This document shows positions 1 to 8,509 of a stretch of 64,000 nt of DNA, piece by piece. Each line of letters opens with the position of its first letter. The first letter of the stretch is position 1. The translations under genes and the position numbers were made by a program. The stretch lies in NCBI RefSeq assembly GCF_024320785.1, contig NZ_JANDBC010000001.1:392617-456616 (forward strand), in the 5' to 3' direction. The notes under the pieces were generated by a model, which had not been told where the DNA came from, did not search any database, and saw nothing but the letters and a program-made list of their open reading frames with translations. The stretch is from Gracilimonas sediminicola (GTDB taxonomy: Bacteria; Bacteroidota; Rhodothermia; Balneolales; Balneolaceae).

Positions 1-1207
1 TATTTGGCAGAATGTAGGCTTTTGTATTTCCTTTTTGAGCCGACTGTGAAACCGATTCCTGAAAATAACCCAACAATCCCTGTTTATTCTCAACAGCCGT
101 CTTTACGATGGAAACTCCATTGGTGTAATGATCAAAAACCCGTTGCCGGAGAGTCAGCACATAGCCATCATCGGTTTCAACTGCACGTCCGCCCCGACTG
201 TGGCCTCCCTGTTCAGCCAGCATCCCGATTCCTCCCATAATACTTGGGTAAGAGGAGCCATATCCCGGATAAAAGAAGTCAAAAGCTTCACGGGTCGCAT
301 AATTAACACTGGCCTCATCCAGTTCTTCTATTAAACCGCGGCCGAAAGTATCTGCCCATTTATCGTATTCAGACGGTAGCTCCAGGTTTCTGGGAGTGGT
401 ACCCGGCATGGCAAAATAGTTGTTATTAAATCCCTGCTCGTGAAAATCCATATGCACCTGGGGCATCCATTGCTGGTAAGCGGCAATTCTTCCCTTCGAT
501 TCAGGGTGAACCAGCCATACCCAATCACGGTTCAGGTCAAACCAATAGTGGTTTGTTCGACCTCCGGGCCAAATTTCATCATGCTCCAGATCATCTGCAT
601 TCGTATTAAGTACATTTGCCCGGGAAGATTTGTACCAGTACACATACCGGTCGCGCCCGTCCGGATTAATCATCGGGTCAATAATAACTACCGAATTTTG
701 CAGCCAATTTTCCGTTCCCTGATCGGCTCCGGCCACCAGTCGGTATGCGGTTTGCATTGCTGCCTCACTGCTTGATGGCTCATTCCCGTGCACATTGTAG
801 CTGAGCCACACAACCACCGGTTTATCATCAATTCCGGTGGATTCAGGGTTATTCGCCAGCTCAAGATTGGCCTGCCGGATTGACTCGATGTTGCCCTGAT
901 TTTCCTCCGAGCTGATGACAGCATAATACAATCCCCGCCCTTCATATGTAGTGCCGTACTTGTGGAATGTCAATCTGCCGGATTCTTCAGCCAGCTGTTT
1001 AAAGTAATCCATCACCCGGTGGTGAAAAGTATATTCCTCACCCAGTTCATATCCCAGGAATTCTGCAGGAGAGGTGATCTCTGAATCATAACTAAGGTTG
1101 GGGTGAAACTGGAACCGTTCGTAGGCAAATTCATCCTGGGCTAATGCCTGGTTTGACGCCAATAAAAAGAAGCCTGATACGAAGAGAAGTTTTAGCAGTG
1201 ATTTCAT
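1..1207 (-). CDS. Secreted M14-family zinc carboxypeptidase (C-terminus cut by window edge)
   Basis: The reading frame opens with ATG at 1207 and runs off the left edge, giving about 402 residues. Residues 1-23 form a signal peptide ending ALA before QDE. The M14 zinc motif HGNE lies at H140-E143, followed by DPMINPDGR at about 177-185 and FDLNRDW further on, all typical of M14 carboxypeptidases that remove C-terminal residues in the periplasm or outside the cell. A later VHMDFHEQG segment probably supplies the third zinc-binding histidine. The C-terminal half, including the catalytic glutamate region, is outside the window. It is transcribed away from the neighbouring plus-strand gene at 1336, so the two share a divergent upstream region. 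Family is clear; substrate is not. Confidence 0.9.
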   Translation of the reverse strand, partial: MKSLLKLLFVSGFFLLASNQALAQDEFAYERFQFHPNLSYDSEITSPAEFLGYELGEEYTFHHRVMDYFKQLAEESGRLTFHKYGTTYEGRGLYYAVISSEENQGNIESIRQANLELANNPESTGIDDKPVVVWLSYNVHGNEPSSSEAAMQTAYRLVAGADQGTENWLQNSVVIIDPMINPDGRDRYVYWYKSSRANVLNTNADDLEHDEIWPGGRTNHYWFDLNRDWVWLVHPESKGRIAAYQQWMPQVHMDFHEQGFNNNYFAMPGTTPRNLELPSEYDKWADTFGRGLIEELDEASVNYATREAFDFFYPGYGSSYPSIMGGIGMLAEQGGHSRGGRAVETDDGYVLTLRQRVFDHYTNGVSIVKTAVENKQGLLGYFQESVSQSAQKGNTKAYILPN

Positions 1208-1318
1208 AGTGTGGTTTTTTAGCGTTCAGCGGTCAGATAACTGATGGCTTTGTATTTAAAGTTGGCCTTATAATAAGAGTATTCCGTTAAGAATAAAGTC
1301 TTTTGCTTTTTGAGGATT

Positions 1319-1336
1319 TATCTCAATTTTGAGATA
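1319..1336. promoter_or_regulatory. Perfect 18-bp palindrome over the start codon of the AsmA-like gene
   Basis: TATCTCAA-TT-TTGAGATA forms two perfect 8-bp arms, and its last base is the first base of the ATG at 1336. It could be a repressor operator or an mRNA hairpin covering the start. No Shine-Dalgarno sequence is visible upstream. The function is inferred from symmetry and position only. Confidence 0.4.
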
Positions 1337-2922
1337 TGAAAAAAGCGCTAAAAGTTTTTTTAATATTTGTTATATCTGTAGTAATTCTTGCAGGAGTCGC
1401 CGCCTTCATTGCCTCCACCTTTTTGACCACTCCCCTTAAGAAAGCCCTTACTGAAGAATTCAGTCGCCAAACCGATCAGGATTTCATCCTCGATTTTTCC
1501 GCCTTCGATATCAGCCTTTTGCGGCGTTCTATTACGGTTGATTCTATAGTAGTTCGCCCCGATAGTGCTTCTCCTCACATCAGAAAAATTTCAGCATCAT
1601 CGGTATCCATCGCAGGAATTCATTGGTTTAGCCTAATTAATAAACCCTTTCCAAATTTTGAACGGATTATTATTCAGCAGCCTGATGTAGAACTCTATTC
1701 CCGCGACTTTTCTTCTTCAGCATTTGCCAACTCCGGGAATAACCCCACCGATGATATAACAAAAAAACTAGCCACTTTTGATTTGATAATTAATAAAGGG
1801 AAAGGCCGAATCATCAGGCCCAACAAGCAGGAAATTTTTCGGGTTGATGACATTTCCGTTGAAGCCAGAGACGTAAACATAAACGAGCTTCTGGATGGTT
1901 CTCAGCTTATTTTTATGGATAATTTGATCATCAACGGCTCGGGTTTGCGACTGTCGATGGAGAAGAAACTGTACGAAATAACAGCCGGTGATTTCAGCTT
2001 CAACAAAAAATCCCAGTATGCCTCACTGGCTGATTTCACCCTTACTCCACTCGCCCCAAAATACCGGTTCTCTGAAATCAAAAACCGGCAAATCGATCGA
2101 ATTGACTTAAACATTCCCGGTATAGAATTCATCGGCTTTGATATGGCATCCCTGGCGAACCAACACTTCGAACTGGACTCGCTCCACATTTCAGGAGCGC
2201 GCATGGAAGTATTTCGGGATAAATACAAAGAACGTCCACCCGGCATTCACCCCAAACCCTTGCTCTATGAAATAGCCACCTCAACGGATTTCTCTTTCGG
2301 ATTGAATAAAGCCGTTATTTCAAATGCCAATATCACCTATGAAGAGCATAAACCTCCGGCTCAAAAAACCGGAAGCATTACGTTTAATAACATCAACGCT
2401 TCGATACAGGATTTCAGAACAGAAAGCCACCCAAAATTTAGGGAGGACTCCCTCAAGCTGGATGTAGAGACATTGTTCATGAACACCTCAAGAATGACCT
2501 TAGACGTTCGATATGCCACCTTTGACAGAAACAACACCCACACGGTAACCGTCAACCTGGATAGCTTTGACCCAAAGGAAGCAGGCGATATGCTGCAAAA
2601 CGTAGGCTTTGTAAAAATTGAAGACGGACTGATTGAAAGCCTTAACGCCAACTATTCACTTAACTCTAAGTCAGCTTTCGGAGATGTGAGATTACTTTAT
2701 CGGGATTTGAAAGTGTCCTTCCTCAATAAAGACAACCCTGAAAAAACCGGATTGAAACAGCAGTTTGGAGATTTCATCGCCAATACATTTGTGCTGAAAT
2801 CAGATAACCTTGGGGAAAATGCCCGGACTGGTGAAATCAGTTTTGAACGGGATATTGAAAAGTCGATTTTCGCTTATTGGTGGAAGTCTTTGTTAGATGG
2901 AATTAAAGAAGTGATCAAATAA
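1336..2922 (+). CDS. AsmA/DUF748-like membrane-anchored periplasmic protein
   Basis: The 528-residue protein has one N-terminal transmembrane helix (about residues 7-29) followed by a long region rich in beta-strand-like alternation, without catalytic motifs. The order, a short cytoplasmic tip, one helix, then an amphipathic region starting with a segment like TTPLKKALTEEFSRQTDQDF, resembles AsmA/DUF748-type proteins, which are linked to outer-membrane lipid and protein homeostasis. The assignment rests on overall appearance and not on a signature motif. It is followed 4 bp later by the PLP enzyme gene at 2927, so they are probably co-transcribed. Confidence 0.55.
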   Translation: MKKALKVFLIFVISVVILAGVAAFIASTFLTTPLKKALTEEFSRQTDQDFILDFSAFDISLLRRSITVDSIVVRPDSASPHIRKISASSVSIAGIHWFSLINKPFPNFERIIIQQPDVELYSRDFSSSAFANSGNNPTDDITKKLATFDLIINKGKGRIIRPNKQEIFRVDDISVEARDVNINELLDGSQLIFMDNLIINGSGLRLSMEKKLYEITAGDFSFNKKSQYASLADFTLTPLAPKYRFSEIKNRQIDRIDLNIPGIEFIGFDMASLANQHFELDSLHISGARMEVFRDKYKERPPGIHPKPLLYEIATSTDFSFGLNKAVISNANITYEEHKPPAQKTGSITFNNINASIQDFRTESHPKFREDSLKLDVETLFMNTSRMTLDVRYATFDRNNTHTVTVNLDSFDPKEAGDMLQNVGFVKIEDGLIESLNANYSLNSKSAFGDVRLLYRDLKVSFLNKDNPEKTGLKQQFGDFIANTFVLKSDNLGENARTGEISFERDIEKSIFAYWWKSLLDGIKEVIK

Positions 2923-2926
2923 ACCC

Positions 2927-3883
2927 ATGAAAACCAACCTCACCCCTCCTGTCTTTGAAGATGTAAAGGAAGCTCGGCAACGAATTTCCGAACATATACA
3001 CCGAACCCCTGTTTTAAACAGCAAGCAGGTGAACCAGAAAACGGGCGGTCAAATTTTTTTTAAATGTGAAAACTTTCAGAAAGTCGGTGCTTTCAAGTTC
3101 CGGGGCGCAAGCAATGCAATTTTTTCTTTAAGTGATGATGAAGCTGCTAAGGGAGTGGCTACGCATTCTTCCGGAAACCATGCACAGGCATTGGCTTTAG
3201 CTGCCAAGCTTCGGGGAATTCCTGCATACGTAGTTATGCCTGAAAATGCTCCAAAAGTGAAAGTGAAAGCTGTTAAAAACTATGGAGCCGAAGTTACTTT
3301 CTGCGAATCCACCCTGGAGGCCCGCGAATCCACCCTTGAGAAAGTTGTAGCTCAAACCGGGGCCACGTTCATTCATCCCTATGATGATGCAAGAATTGTA
3401 GCCGGACAAGGTACGGCTGCCCTGGAATTGCTGGAAGATCATCCCGACCTGGATATGATTATAGCTCCTGTGGGCGGCGGTGGATTATTGAGCGGAACCG
3501 CATTAGCCGCTAAATCCATTAAGCCTGATATACAAGTTATTGGAGCCGAACCTGCAAATGCTGACGATGCCTTTCGCTCATTCCAAAAAGGCGAGCTTAT
3601 TCCCGTTAAAAACCCGGACACGATCGCCGATGGGCTTCGAACTTCATTAGGAGAACTACCCTTTTCACTAATCCGAAAGTATGTGGATGACATTGTAACC
3701 GTCCCTGAAGAATCTATTATTGAAGCAATGCGCTATGTGTGGGAGCGCATGAACATGATCATCGAAGCCTCCTGTGCGGTGCCTGTAGCGGCCGTTTTTG
3801 ATGGAAAGGTAGATGTGAAAGGGAAGAAAGTGGCCATTATCATTACCGGTGGAAATGTAGATTTGGATAACCTGCCGTGGTGA
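2927..3883 (+). CDS. Threonine dehydratase / serine racemase-like PLP enzyme
   Basis: This 318-residue fold-type II PLP enzyme has the Schiff-base lysine K57 in GAFKFRGA, the substrate loop SSGNH at 81-85, the phosphate-binding glycine loop GGGGL near 186 and a C-terminal IITGGN. It lacks the C-terminal ACT-like regulatory domain of biosynthetic IlvA, so its length fits catabolic threonine dehydratase (TdcB) or serine racemase. Likely reactions are deamination of L-threonine or L-serine to the 2-oxo acid, or serine racemisation; sequence alone does not separate them. The start is ATG, 4 bp after the preceding gene. Confidence 0.88.
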   Translation: MKTNLTPPVFEDVKEARQRISEHIHRTPVLNSKQVNQKTGGQIFFKCENFQKVGAFKFRGASNAIFSLSDDEAAKGVATHSSGNHAQALALAAKLRGIPAYVVMPENAPKVKVKAVKNYGAEVTFCESTLEARESTLEKVVAQTGATFIHPYDDARIVAGQGTAALELLEDHPDLDMIIAPVGGGGLLSGTALAAKSIKPDIQVIGAEPANADDAFRSFQKGELIPVKNPDTIADGLRTSLGELPFSLIRKYVDDIVTVPEESIIEAMRYVWERMNMIIEASCAVPVAAVFDGKVDVKGKKVAIIITGGNVDLDNLPW

Positions 3884-4002
3884 TCACTTTCTCAATCGGT
3901 CAGACAACATAGTTCGTTTAAGAAATAAGTCTATCATTTTCTTTTTTACGATGTGAAACAATTCCCTGCGTAAATTCGTCCTTAGGTAAACAATCTATTG
4001 CC

Positions 4003-4878
4003 ATGGGAAAAAAAGAAGACAACAAAACACGCTCTTTCACTAACGATCTGGACCGCAATTTTGATGATGATCACGACCCGGATTTTGATTTAGACGAATA
4101 CATTCGCCGGCAAAGTCAGCCCACCGCACAAATGCCGCTACAGGAAGAAGCAAAAGATCCTGATCGCTACCTTTTCAAAAATGGTGTCCTCATATTCATC
4201 GTATTTGCTGCGGCTTTTTTATGGTTTAATAGCTGGAGTGATGCAGAATCCTGGAGTTCCATTTTTGGTGGTAATGATCAGGCCGCTGAGGTAACAGCCG
4301 GAGTTCCGGGTCTCGATCAACCTGAAATTTCCATACCGGAGCCTCCTCAGGTTCCATCGGCACCCGGGGTTGAAGCTCCACCCGCCCCTCCTGCTTCTTC
4401 ACTGGATATGACTATTACAGAATATTTATCTGTACTGCAGGATCGCGGCTATCTTGGGGATGAAATCTCGGGGTTTTCGGCCCGACAACTTTATGACGCC
4501 AATGTCCCTGTTTCTTATCTCGATGAACTTCAGAATGCCGGTTTTCTGGAAAACCTCTCCTTCGTTTATATCACCAACTATTTCCAAAACCAGATTCCGC
4601 TAACCTATCTCGAAAGTCTGCATGATGCCGGTGTGTATGAAGAGCTTTCGTTTGTGGATGTGACCGCTTTTTACAACGATAACATACCCACTGAGTACCT
4701 GGTAACCTTAAATGAAGCCGGATATCTTGAAGACTTATCTTTTGTGTATGTAACCAATTTTTATAATGCCGGTGTAACCGTTGAATTCCTGGATCAGCTG
4801 AAAGAGCAGGGGCTTTATGAAGATCTCAATTTCCTGGATATCGTTGATCTTTATCAGCGGGAAAACAGCGACGGTTAA
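4003..4878 (+). CDS. Membrane-anchored 30-residue-repeat protein, copy 1
   Basis: I know no name for this 291-residue protein. It has an acidic cytoplasmic tail carrying DPDFDLDEYIR (25-35), one transmembrane helix (about 58-75), a WSS-FGG segment, a Pro-rich linker (about 97-132) and then about five 30-residue repeats of the form YLxxLxxAGxxExLSFxxVTxFYNxxIP. The repeats recall the roughly 29-residue GVTPEYIxxMxxxGF repeats that I remember from M56/BlaR1-type proteins, and probably form paired helices outside the membrane. The next gene, 19 bp downstream, has the same architecture and the same tail motif, so they are tandem duplicates and probably co-transcribed. Function unknown. Confidence 0.8.
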   Translation: MGKKEDNKTRSFTNDLDRNFDDDHDPDFDLDEYIRRQSQPTAQMPLQEEAKDPDRYLFKNGVLIFIVFAAAFLWFNSWSDAESWSSIFGGNDQAAEVTAGVPGLDQPEISIPEPPQVPSAPGVEAPPAPPASSLDMTITEYLSVLQDRGYLGDEISGFSARQLYDANVPVSYLDELQNAGFLENLSFVYITNYFQNQIPLTYLESLHDAGVYEELSFVDVTAFYNDNIPTEYLVTLNEAGYLEDLSFVYVTNFYNAGVTVEFLDQLKEQGLYEDLNFLDIVDLYQRENSDG

Positions 4879-4897
4879 ACCTATTGAGTAATCGACT

Positions 4898-5869
4898 ATG
4901 AAAACAAAGTATAGAAACAGTGAAACAGATCCTGATTTTGATCTGGATGAATATATTCGCGAGAAAAGTCAGGAACCTGATAATGTTGCCTTTCAACCCT
5001 TGCCTCCGGAAGATGCTGATGGGACCATGTTTAAAAACGCCGTACTGATTTTCATGGTGTTTGCAGCATCATTCCTTTGGTACCACGATTGGAGTCCTGC
5101 CCAGGCCTGGTCTTCCGTTTTTGGGAGTGATCAGCAAAGTGTGAACGTCAATATTCCCGATATCAACATTAATATCCCTGATATTGACATTCCTGAGATG
5201 GCTCCTTTACCGGACTTTAATTTTGAAGGAGGTTTTGCTGATTATTTAGTTGCCATAAATGATGCCGGCTTGGATGACATCTATTCGAACTCAGGATATC
5301 AGGCCTTATACCAAACCGGGGTGCCTATCGAGTACCTGGAACAGCTAAACGAGGCCGCGTATCTGGAGAATGACTTCTCCTATTCTGCCGTCATTGGTCT
5401 CTATAACAGTGGTGTTCCCATGGATTACATTAATGGACTGAACGATCTAAACTTGCTGGATGAATTCTCCTATTCAGCAATTATTGGATTATATAATTCC
5501 GGAGTTTCTTTAGACTATATTTCCAGCTTGAATGAGGCAGGTTACCTGGACGACTTTTCATATTCCGCAATAATTGGTCTCTATAACGGAGGGGTTTCTA
5601 TCGATTACCTAAATGCCCTAAGCGAAAGTAATTTTATTGATCAATTTTCATATTCAGCTGTTATAGGAATGTACAATGGTGGGGTAAGCATTGATTATCT
5701 GAATCAGCTTTCTGAGAATAATTACCTTGATCAATTCTCCTACTCAGCAATCATCGGGATGTACAATGCAGGCGTAACCGTAGATTACATAAACGGGTTA
5801 GCTGAAAGAGATTTGCTGGATGATTTGAACTACTCTGATATTATCAGGATGTACAATACGGACAGGTAA
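4898..5869 (+). CDS. Membrane-anchored 30-residue-repeat protein, copy 2
   Basis: This 323-residue paralogue of the preceding gene has the same DPDFDLDEYIR tail (11-21), the same membrane helix (about 46-62) with the following W-S-S-x-F-G motif, an Asn/Ile/Asp/Pro linker (81-107) and seven repeats (113-323). The repeats are more regular here: DYxxxLxExxxLDxFSYSAxIGxYNxGVS, period 30 residues or 90 bp. Neighbouring repeats are nearly identical as protein but differ at many synonymous positions, which points to purifying selection on the repeat and argues against recent slippage. There is no catalytic motif; a scaffold or binding role outside the membrane is an inference. Confidence 0.8.
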   Translation: MKTKYRNSETDPDFDLDEYIREKSQEPDNVAFQPLPPEDADGTMFKNAVLIFMVFAASFLWYHDWSPAQAWSSVFGSDQQSVNVNIPDININIPDIDIPEMAPLPDFNFEGGFADYLVAINDAGLDDIYSNSGYQALYQTGVPIEYLEQLNEAAYLENDFSYSAVIGLYNSGVPMDYINGLNDLNLLDEFSYSAIIGLYNSGVSLDYISSLNEAGYLDDFSYSAIIGLYNGGVSIDYLNALSESNFIDQFSYSAVIGMYNGGVSIDYLNQLSENNYLDQFSYSAIIGMYNAGVTVDYINGLAERDLLDDLNYSDIIRMYNTDR

Positions 5870-5897
5870 AGTTTTTTAAGCTACAAATTCTAAATGG

Positions 5898-5963
5898 GCA
5901 GTGAGCAGTGAGCAGTGAGCAGTGAGCAGTGAGCAGTGAGCAGTGAGCAGTGAGCAGTGAGCA
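5898..5963. repeat. Heptanucleotide tandem repeat (GCAGTGA), 9.4 copies
   Basis: Nine perfect copies of GCAGTGA run from 5898 to 5960, followed by GCA. The array lies between convergent genes (the repeat protein ending at 5869 and the ABC exporter ending at 6052). It has no spacers, so it is not CRISPR. A second and third heptamer array follow directly. Confidence 0.97.
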
Positions 5964-5985
5964 AGATTTGAAATTTGCAGCTTGG

Positions 5986-6048
5986 AATTTGGAATTTGGA
6001 ATTTGGAATTTGAAGCTTGGAGCTTGGAGCTTGGAGCTTGGAGCTTGA
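5986..6048. repeat. Two consecutive heptamer arrays: (AATTTGG)4 then (AGCTTGG)5
   Basis: Four units of AATTTGG, the last ending GA, occupy 5986-6013. Five units of AGCTTGG, the last also ending GA, occupy 6014-6048. The two units differ at only two positions and share their phase, which suggests that one array gave rise to the other. The second array ends just before the ABC exporter stop codon at 6052. Confidence 0.95.
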
Positions 6049-6051
6049 AAT

Positions 6052-7839
6052 TTAAATAACCTTGGGTTGGTCTAAATCCCTGAACTGTAATTCGTACAAA
6101 TGACTGTACAGCCCGTTTTGGCCTATCAATTCAACATGGGTTCCCTGTTCCACAATCTTACCTTCATCCAGCACCAGGATTCTGTCAGCATGCTGAACCG
6201 TGGATAAGCGGTGAGCAATCACAAACGTGGTTCGGTTGGTCATGAGTCTCAATAAAGCCTCCTGAACCTGGGCCTCTGATTCGGAATCCAAAGAAGAAGT
6301 GGCTTCATCCAATAATAGAATAGCCGGATTCTTAAGAATAGCCCGTGCTATAGCCAGCCTTTGGCGCTGCCCGCCACTCAGTTTCACTCCTTTTTCACCA
6401 ATTAATGAGTCGTAACCGTTTTCGGTTTGCATGATGAACTCATGGGCATTGGCATCCCTGGCAGCTTGAAGAACTTCTTCTTCGGTGGCATCCAGTTTTC
6501 CATAGGTGATGTTCTCCCGAATGGTGGTTCCAAACAAATGCACCTCTTGCGGTACTATAGAAATATGTTTGCGAAGGGATTTGAATTTCACATCCTGAAT
6601 ATTGGTGCCATCCACATAGATACTGCCTTTCTGAGGATCATAGAAACGGGGAATGAGATTGAGCAATGTTGTTTTACCCGCCCCGCTTGGTCCCACCAGG
6701 GCAATGGTTTTACCAGCTTCAACTTTAAATGAGATCCCTTTCAGCACCTCTTTCTCTCCCTCATAACTGAACCATAGGTCTTTCACTTGCACTTCCCCAT
6801 TTACTCCTTCGATGTCATGAGCATCAGGGTTATTCTCTATTTCGGGGGTTTCTTCAAGCAGCTCAAAAATACGCTCTGATGCCCCTGCTGCTGTATTTAC
6901 AGCCGTATATAGTCTGGAAGTTTGACTAATGGATCTTGAAATGTTCAGGGCATAGATAATGAAAGCAACTAAATCTCCGGCAGTGAGCCGATCAGCCAGA
7001 ACTTCCTTTCCTCCATACCAGAAAATGATCACCAAAGTACTCATAAACATAATGCCGACACCCGACCAGAAAAGCTGAGTCAGTACCATCTTGCGCCTGG
7101 CCGTCTTAAATAATTTCTCAACTGCGGTTTGATATCGGCCTACCTCATAGTCTTCCCGTACAAAAGCTTTTACCAGCCGAACAGCCCCGAGGGCATCTTC
7201 GGCAACGGCTGTGGAATCGGCAAGTTCATCCTGAATGTCTTTGGAGAGATGGCGAATTTTCTGCCCGAAATAACGGGTTGCAAGTGTAACGAAAGGCACG
7301 GTCACAAAAATCACCATACTTAAACGCCAGTTCAGAACTACCATCAACGAAACCGAGCCAATCAAAGAAAAAGAAATGGTGAGTAATTGAGGCAGTGAAT
7401 CCGTCAATGCCGTTCGGATGGAGCCTACATCATTTGTTAACCGCGAGGTGATTTCCCCCAGTCTGCGCTCCGCAAAAAACTTGAATCCCAGCCGATGCAG
7501 GTGTTCATACACTTTTTTTCGTAAATCGGTGACCACCCGCTCACCCACCCATTCCAGGTGATAATTCCCAAAAAATGAAAACGCAGCTTGCAGTATGAAC
7601 AGCCCAAACAAACCGATAGCCAGCCAGTTCAGCAGTTCGTTATTGCCGGATTCAAATACCGCGTCCAGTAATTCACGAAGTCCTAACGGAACTGTGAGCC
7701 ATACCGCTGATGCCAGTAAAGTAACAACCGTCGCCGCATAGAAACGAAGCCGGTACGGTTTGCTCAGCGCAAATATCTGCTTCAGCGTTTGCCAAAGCGA
7801 TTTTATGGATTTATGATCGTTCTCGGATTTCTTAGTCAT
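6052..7839 (-). CDS. MsbA-like ABC exporter, fused membrane and ATPase domains
   Basis: This 595-residue half-transporter has an N-terminal membrane domain with about six helices (residues 30-320) and a C-terminal ATPase domain. Visible motifs are Walker A GPSGAGKTT (about 380), the signature LSGGQRQR (about 483), Walker B AILLLDEATSS and the switch histidine in FVIAHRLST. Such proteins work as homodimers in the inner membrane and export lipids, drugs or peptides. The MsbA/multidrug type is suggested by length and fusion, but no substrate can be read from the sequence. It is transcribed alone, convergent with the repeat-protein pair. Confidence 0.9.
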   Translation of the reverse strand: MTKKSENDHKSIKSLWQTLKQIFALSKPYRLRFYAATVVTLLASAVWLTVPLGLRELLDAVFESGNNELLNWLAIGLFGLFILQAAFSFFGNYHLEWVGERVVTDLRKKVYEHLHRLGFKFFAERRLGEITSRLTNDVGSIRTALTDSLPQLLTISFSLIGSVSLMVVLNWRLSMVIFVTVPFVTLATRYFGQKIRHLSKDIQDELADSTAVAEDALGAVRLVKAFVREDYEVGRYQTAVEKLFKTARRKMVLTQLFWSGVGIMFMSTLVIIFWYGGKEVLADRLTAGDLVAFIIYALNISRSISQTSRLYTAVNTAAGASERIFELLEETPEIENNPDAHDIEGVNGEVQVKDLWFSYEGEKEVLKGISFKVEAGKTIALVGPSGAGKTTLLNLIPRFYDPQKGSIYVDGTNIQDVKFKSLRKHISIVPQEVHLFGTTIRENITYGKLDATEEEVLQAARDANAHEFIMQTENGYDSLIGEKGVKLSGGQRQRLAIARAILKNPAILLLDEATSSLDSESEAQVQEALLRLMTNRTTFVIAHRLSTVQHADRILVLDEGKIVEQGTHVELIGQNGLYSHLYELQFRDLDQPKVI

Positions 7840-8010
7840 GGGCTTGGTTTGATGGAATCAACAATAAAGCACCTGTTTTTGGTTTCCGCAATAGTATCCA
7901 AATATCGTGCCGCAATATTAATCTCTGCCATTTAAATAAATGCAATTCATTTGAGATTTTTTGTCTTCAAATCACTATCTATACTAAAACTTAAATCTAT
8001 TTTTCAGATT

Positions 8011-8508
8011 ATGGATAGTGAAATTCTGACGTGGATTTTTTTAATCGGGGGCGTTCTTTTGATGTTTCTCGAAGCCGCCCTTCCCGGAGGCGTTGCTTTC
8101 CTGCTTGGCTTTAGTGGTTTAGGAGTTGGTATCCTTCGGTACTTTGGCTTTTTGCAGGATCCTTTTACCGCAGCTTTTGTGTGGCTGATGTCATCAACCA
8201 TTCTGACTATCGCCATCCGGCCTTTTATCAACAAATATTTTAAAGGGGAAACTTCCTATAAATTCGCCGATGAAGATTACGAGGCCATGGATCAGATTGC
8301 TGAAGTCACAGAGCCTATCAACGATCTGGATAATGAAGGCCGTATTCGGTTTCAGGGGATATCCTGGCAGGCTCGTTCGCTGGAGGGTGATATTCCGACC
8401 GGCGTACAGGTGCGCATCAAGTACCGGGATAACACAACCTGGATTGTAGAGCCGGTAGATATCATCGACTCAAAGAAAAATCAACTTAAAGACTCAAACC
8501 AAAGCTAA
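8011..8508 (+). CDS. NfeD-like membrane protein with C-terminal OB-fold
   Basis: The ATG at 8011 is preferred over an upstream start at 7951 because the hydrophobic N-terminus begins there, giving 165 residues. Two or three membrane helices (about 5-70) include the GG-F-E-A-LPGG pattern typical of NfeD. The C-terminal 60 residues (GRIRFQGISWQA to EPVDI) match the NfeD OB-fold. NfeD proteins pair with SPFH proteins, and two SPFH genes follow at 1 and 2 bp spacing, so this is a classic NfeD-SPFH operon thought to organise membrane microdomains. Confidence 0.88.
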   Translation: MDSEILTWIFLIGGVLLMFLEAALPGGVAFLLGFSGLGVGILRYFGFLQDPFTAAFVWLMSSTILTIAIRPFINKYFKGETSYKFADEDYEAMDQIAEVTEPINDLDNEGRIRFQGISWQARSLEGDIPTGVQVRIKYRDNTTWIVEPVDIIDSKKNQLKDSNQS

Positions 8509-8509
8509 T

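Noticed and set aside
4-945. Several short open frames in the first kilobase
   Set aside because: They lie opposite or out of frame within the M14 carboxypeptidase, whose motifs are clear.
5898-6048. Possible CRISPR array
   Set aside because: Units are 7 bp and contiguous, with no spacers and no cas genes in the window.
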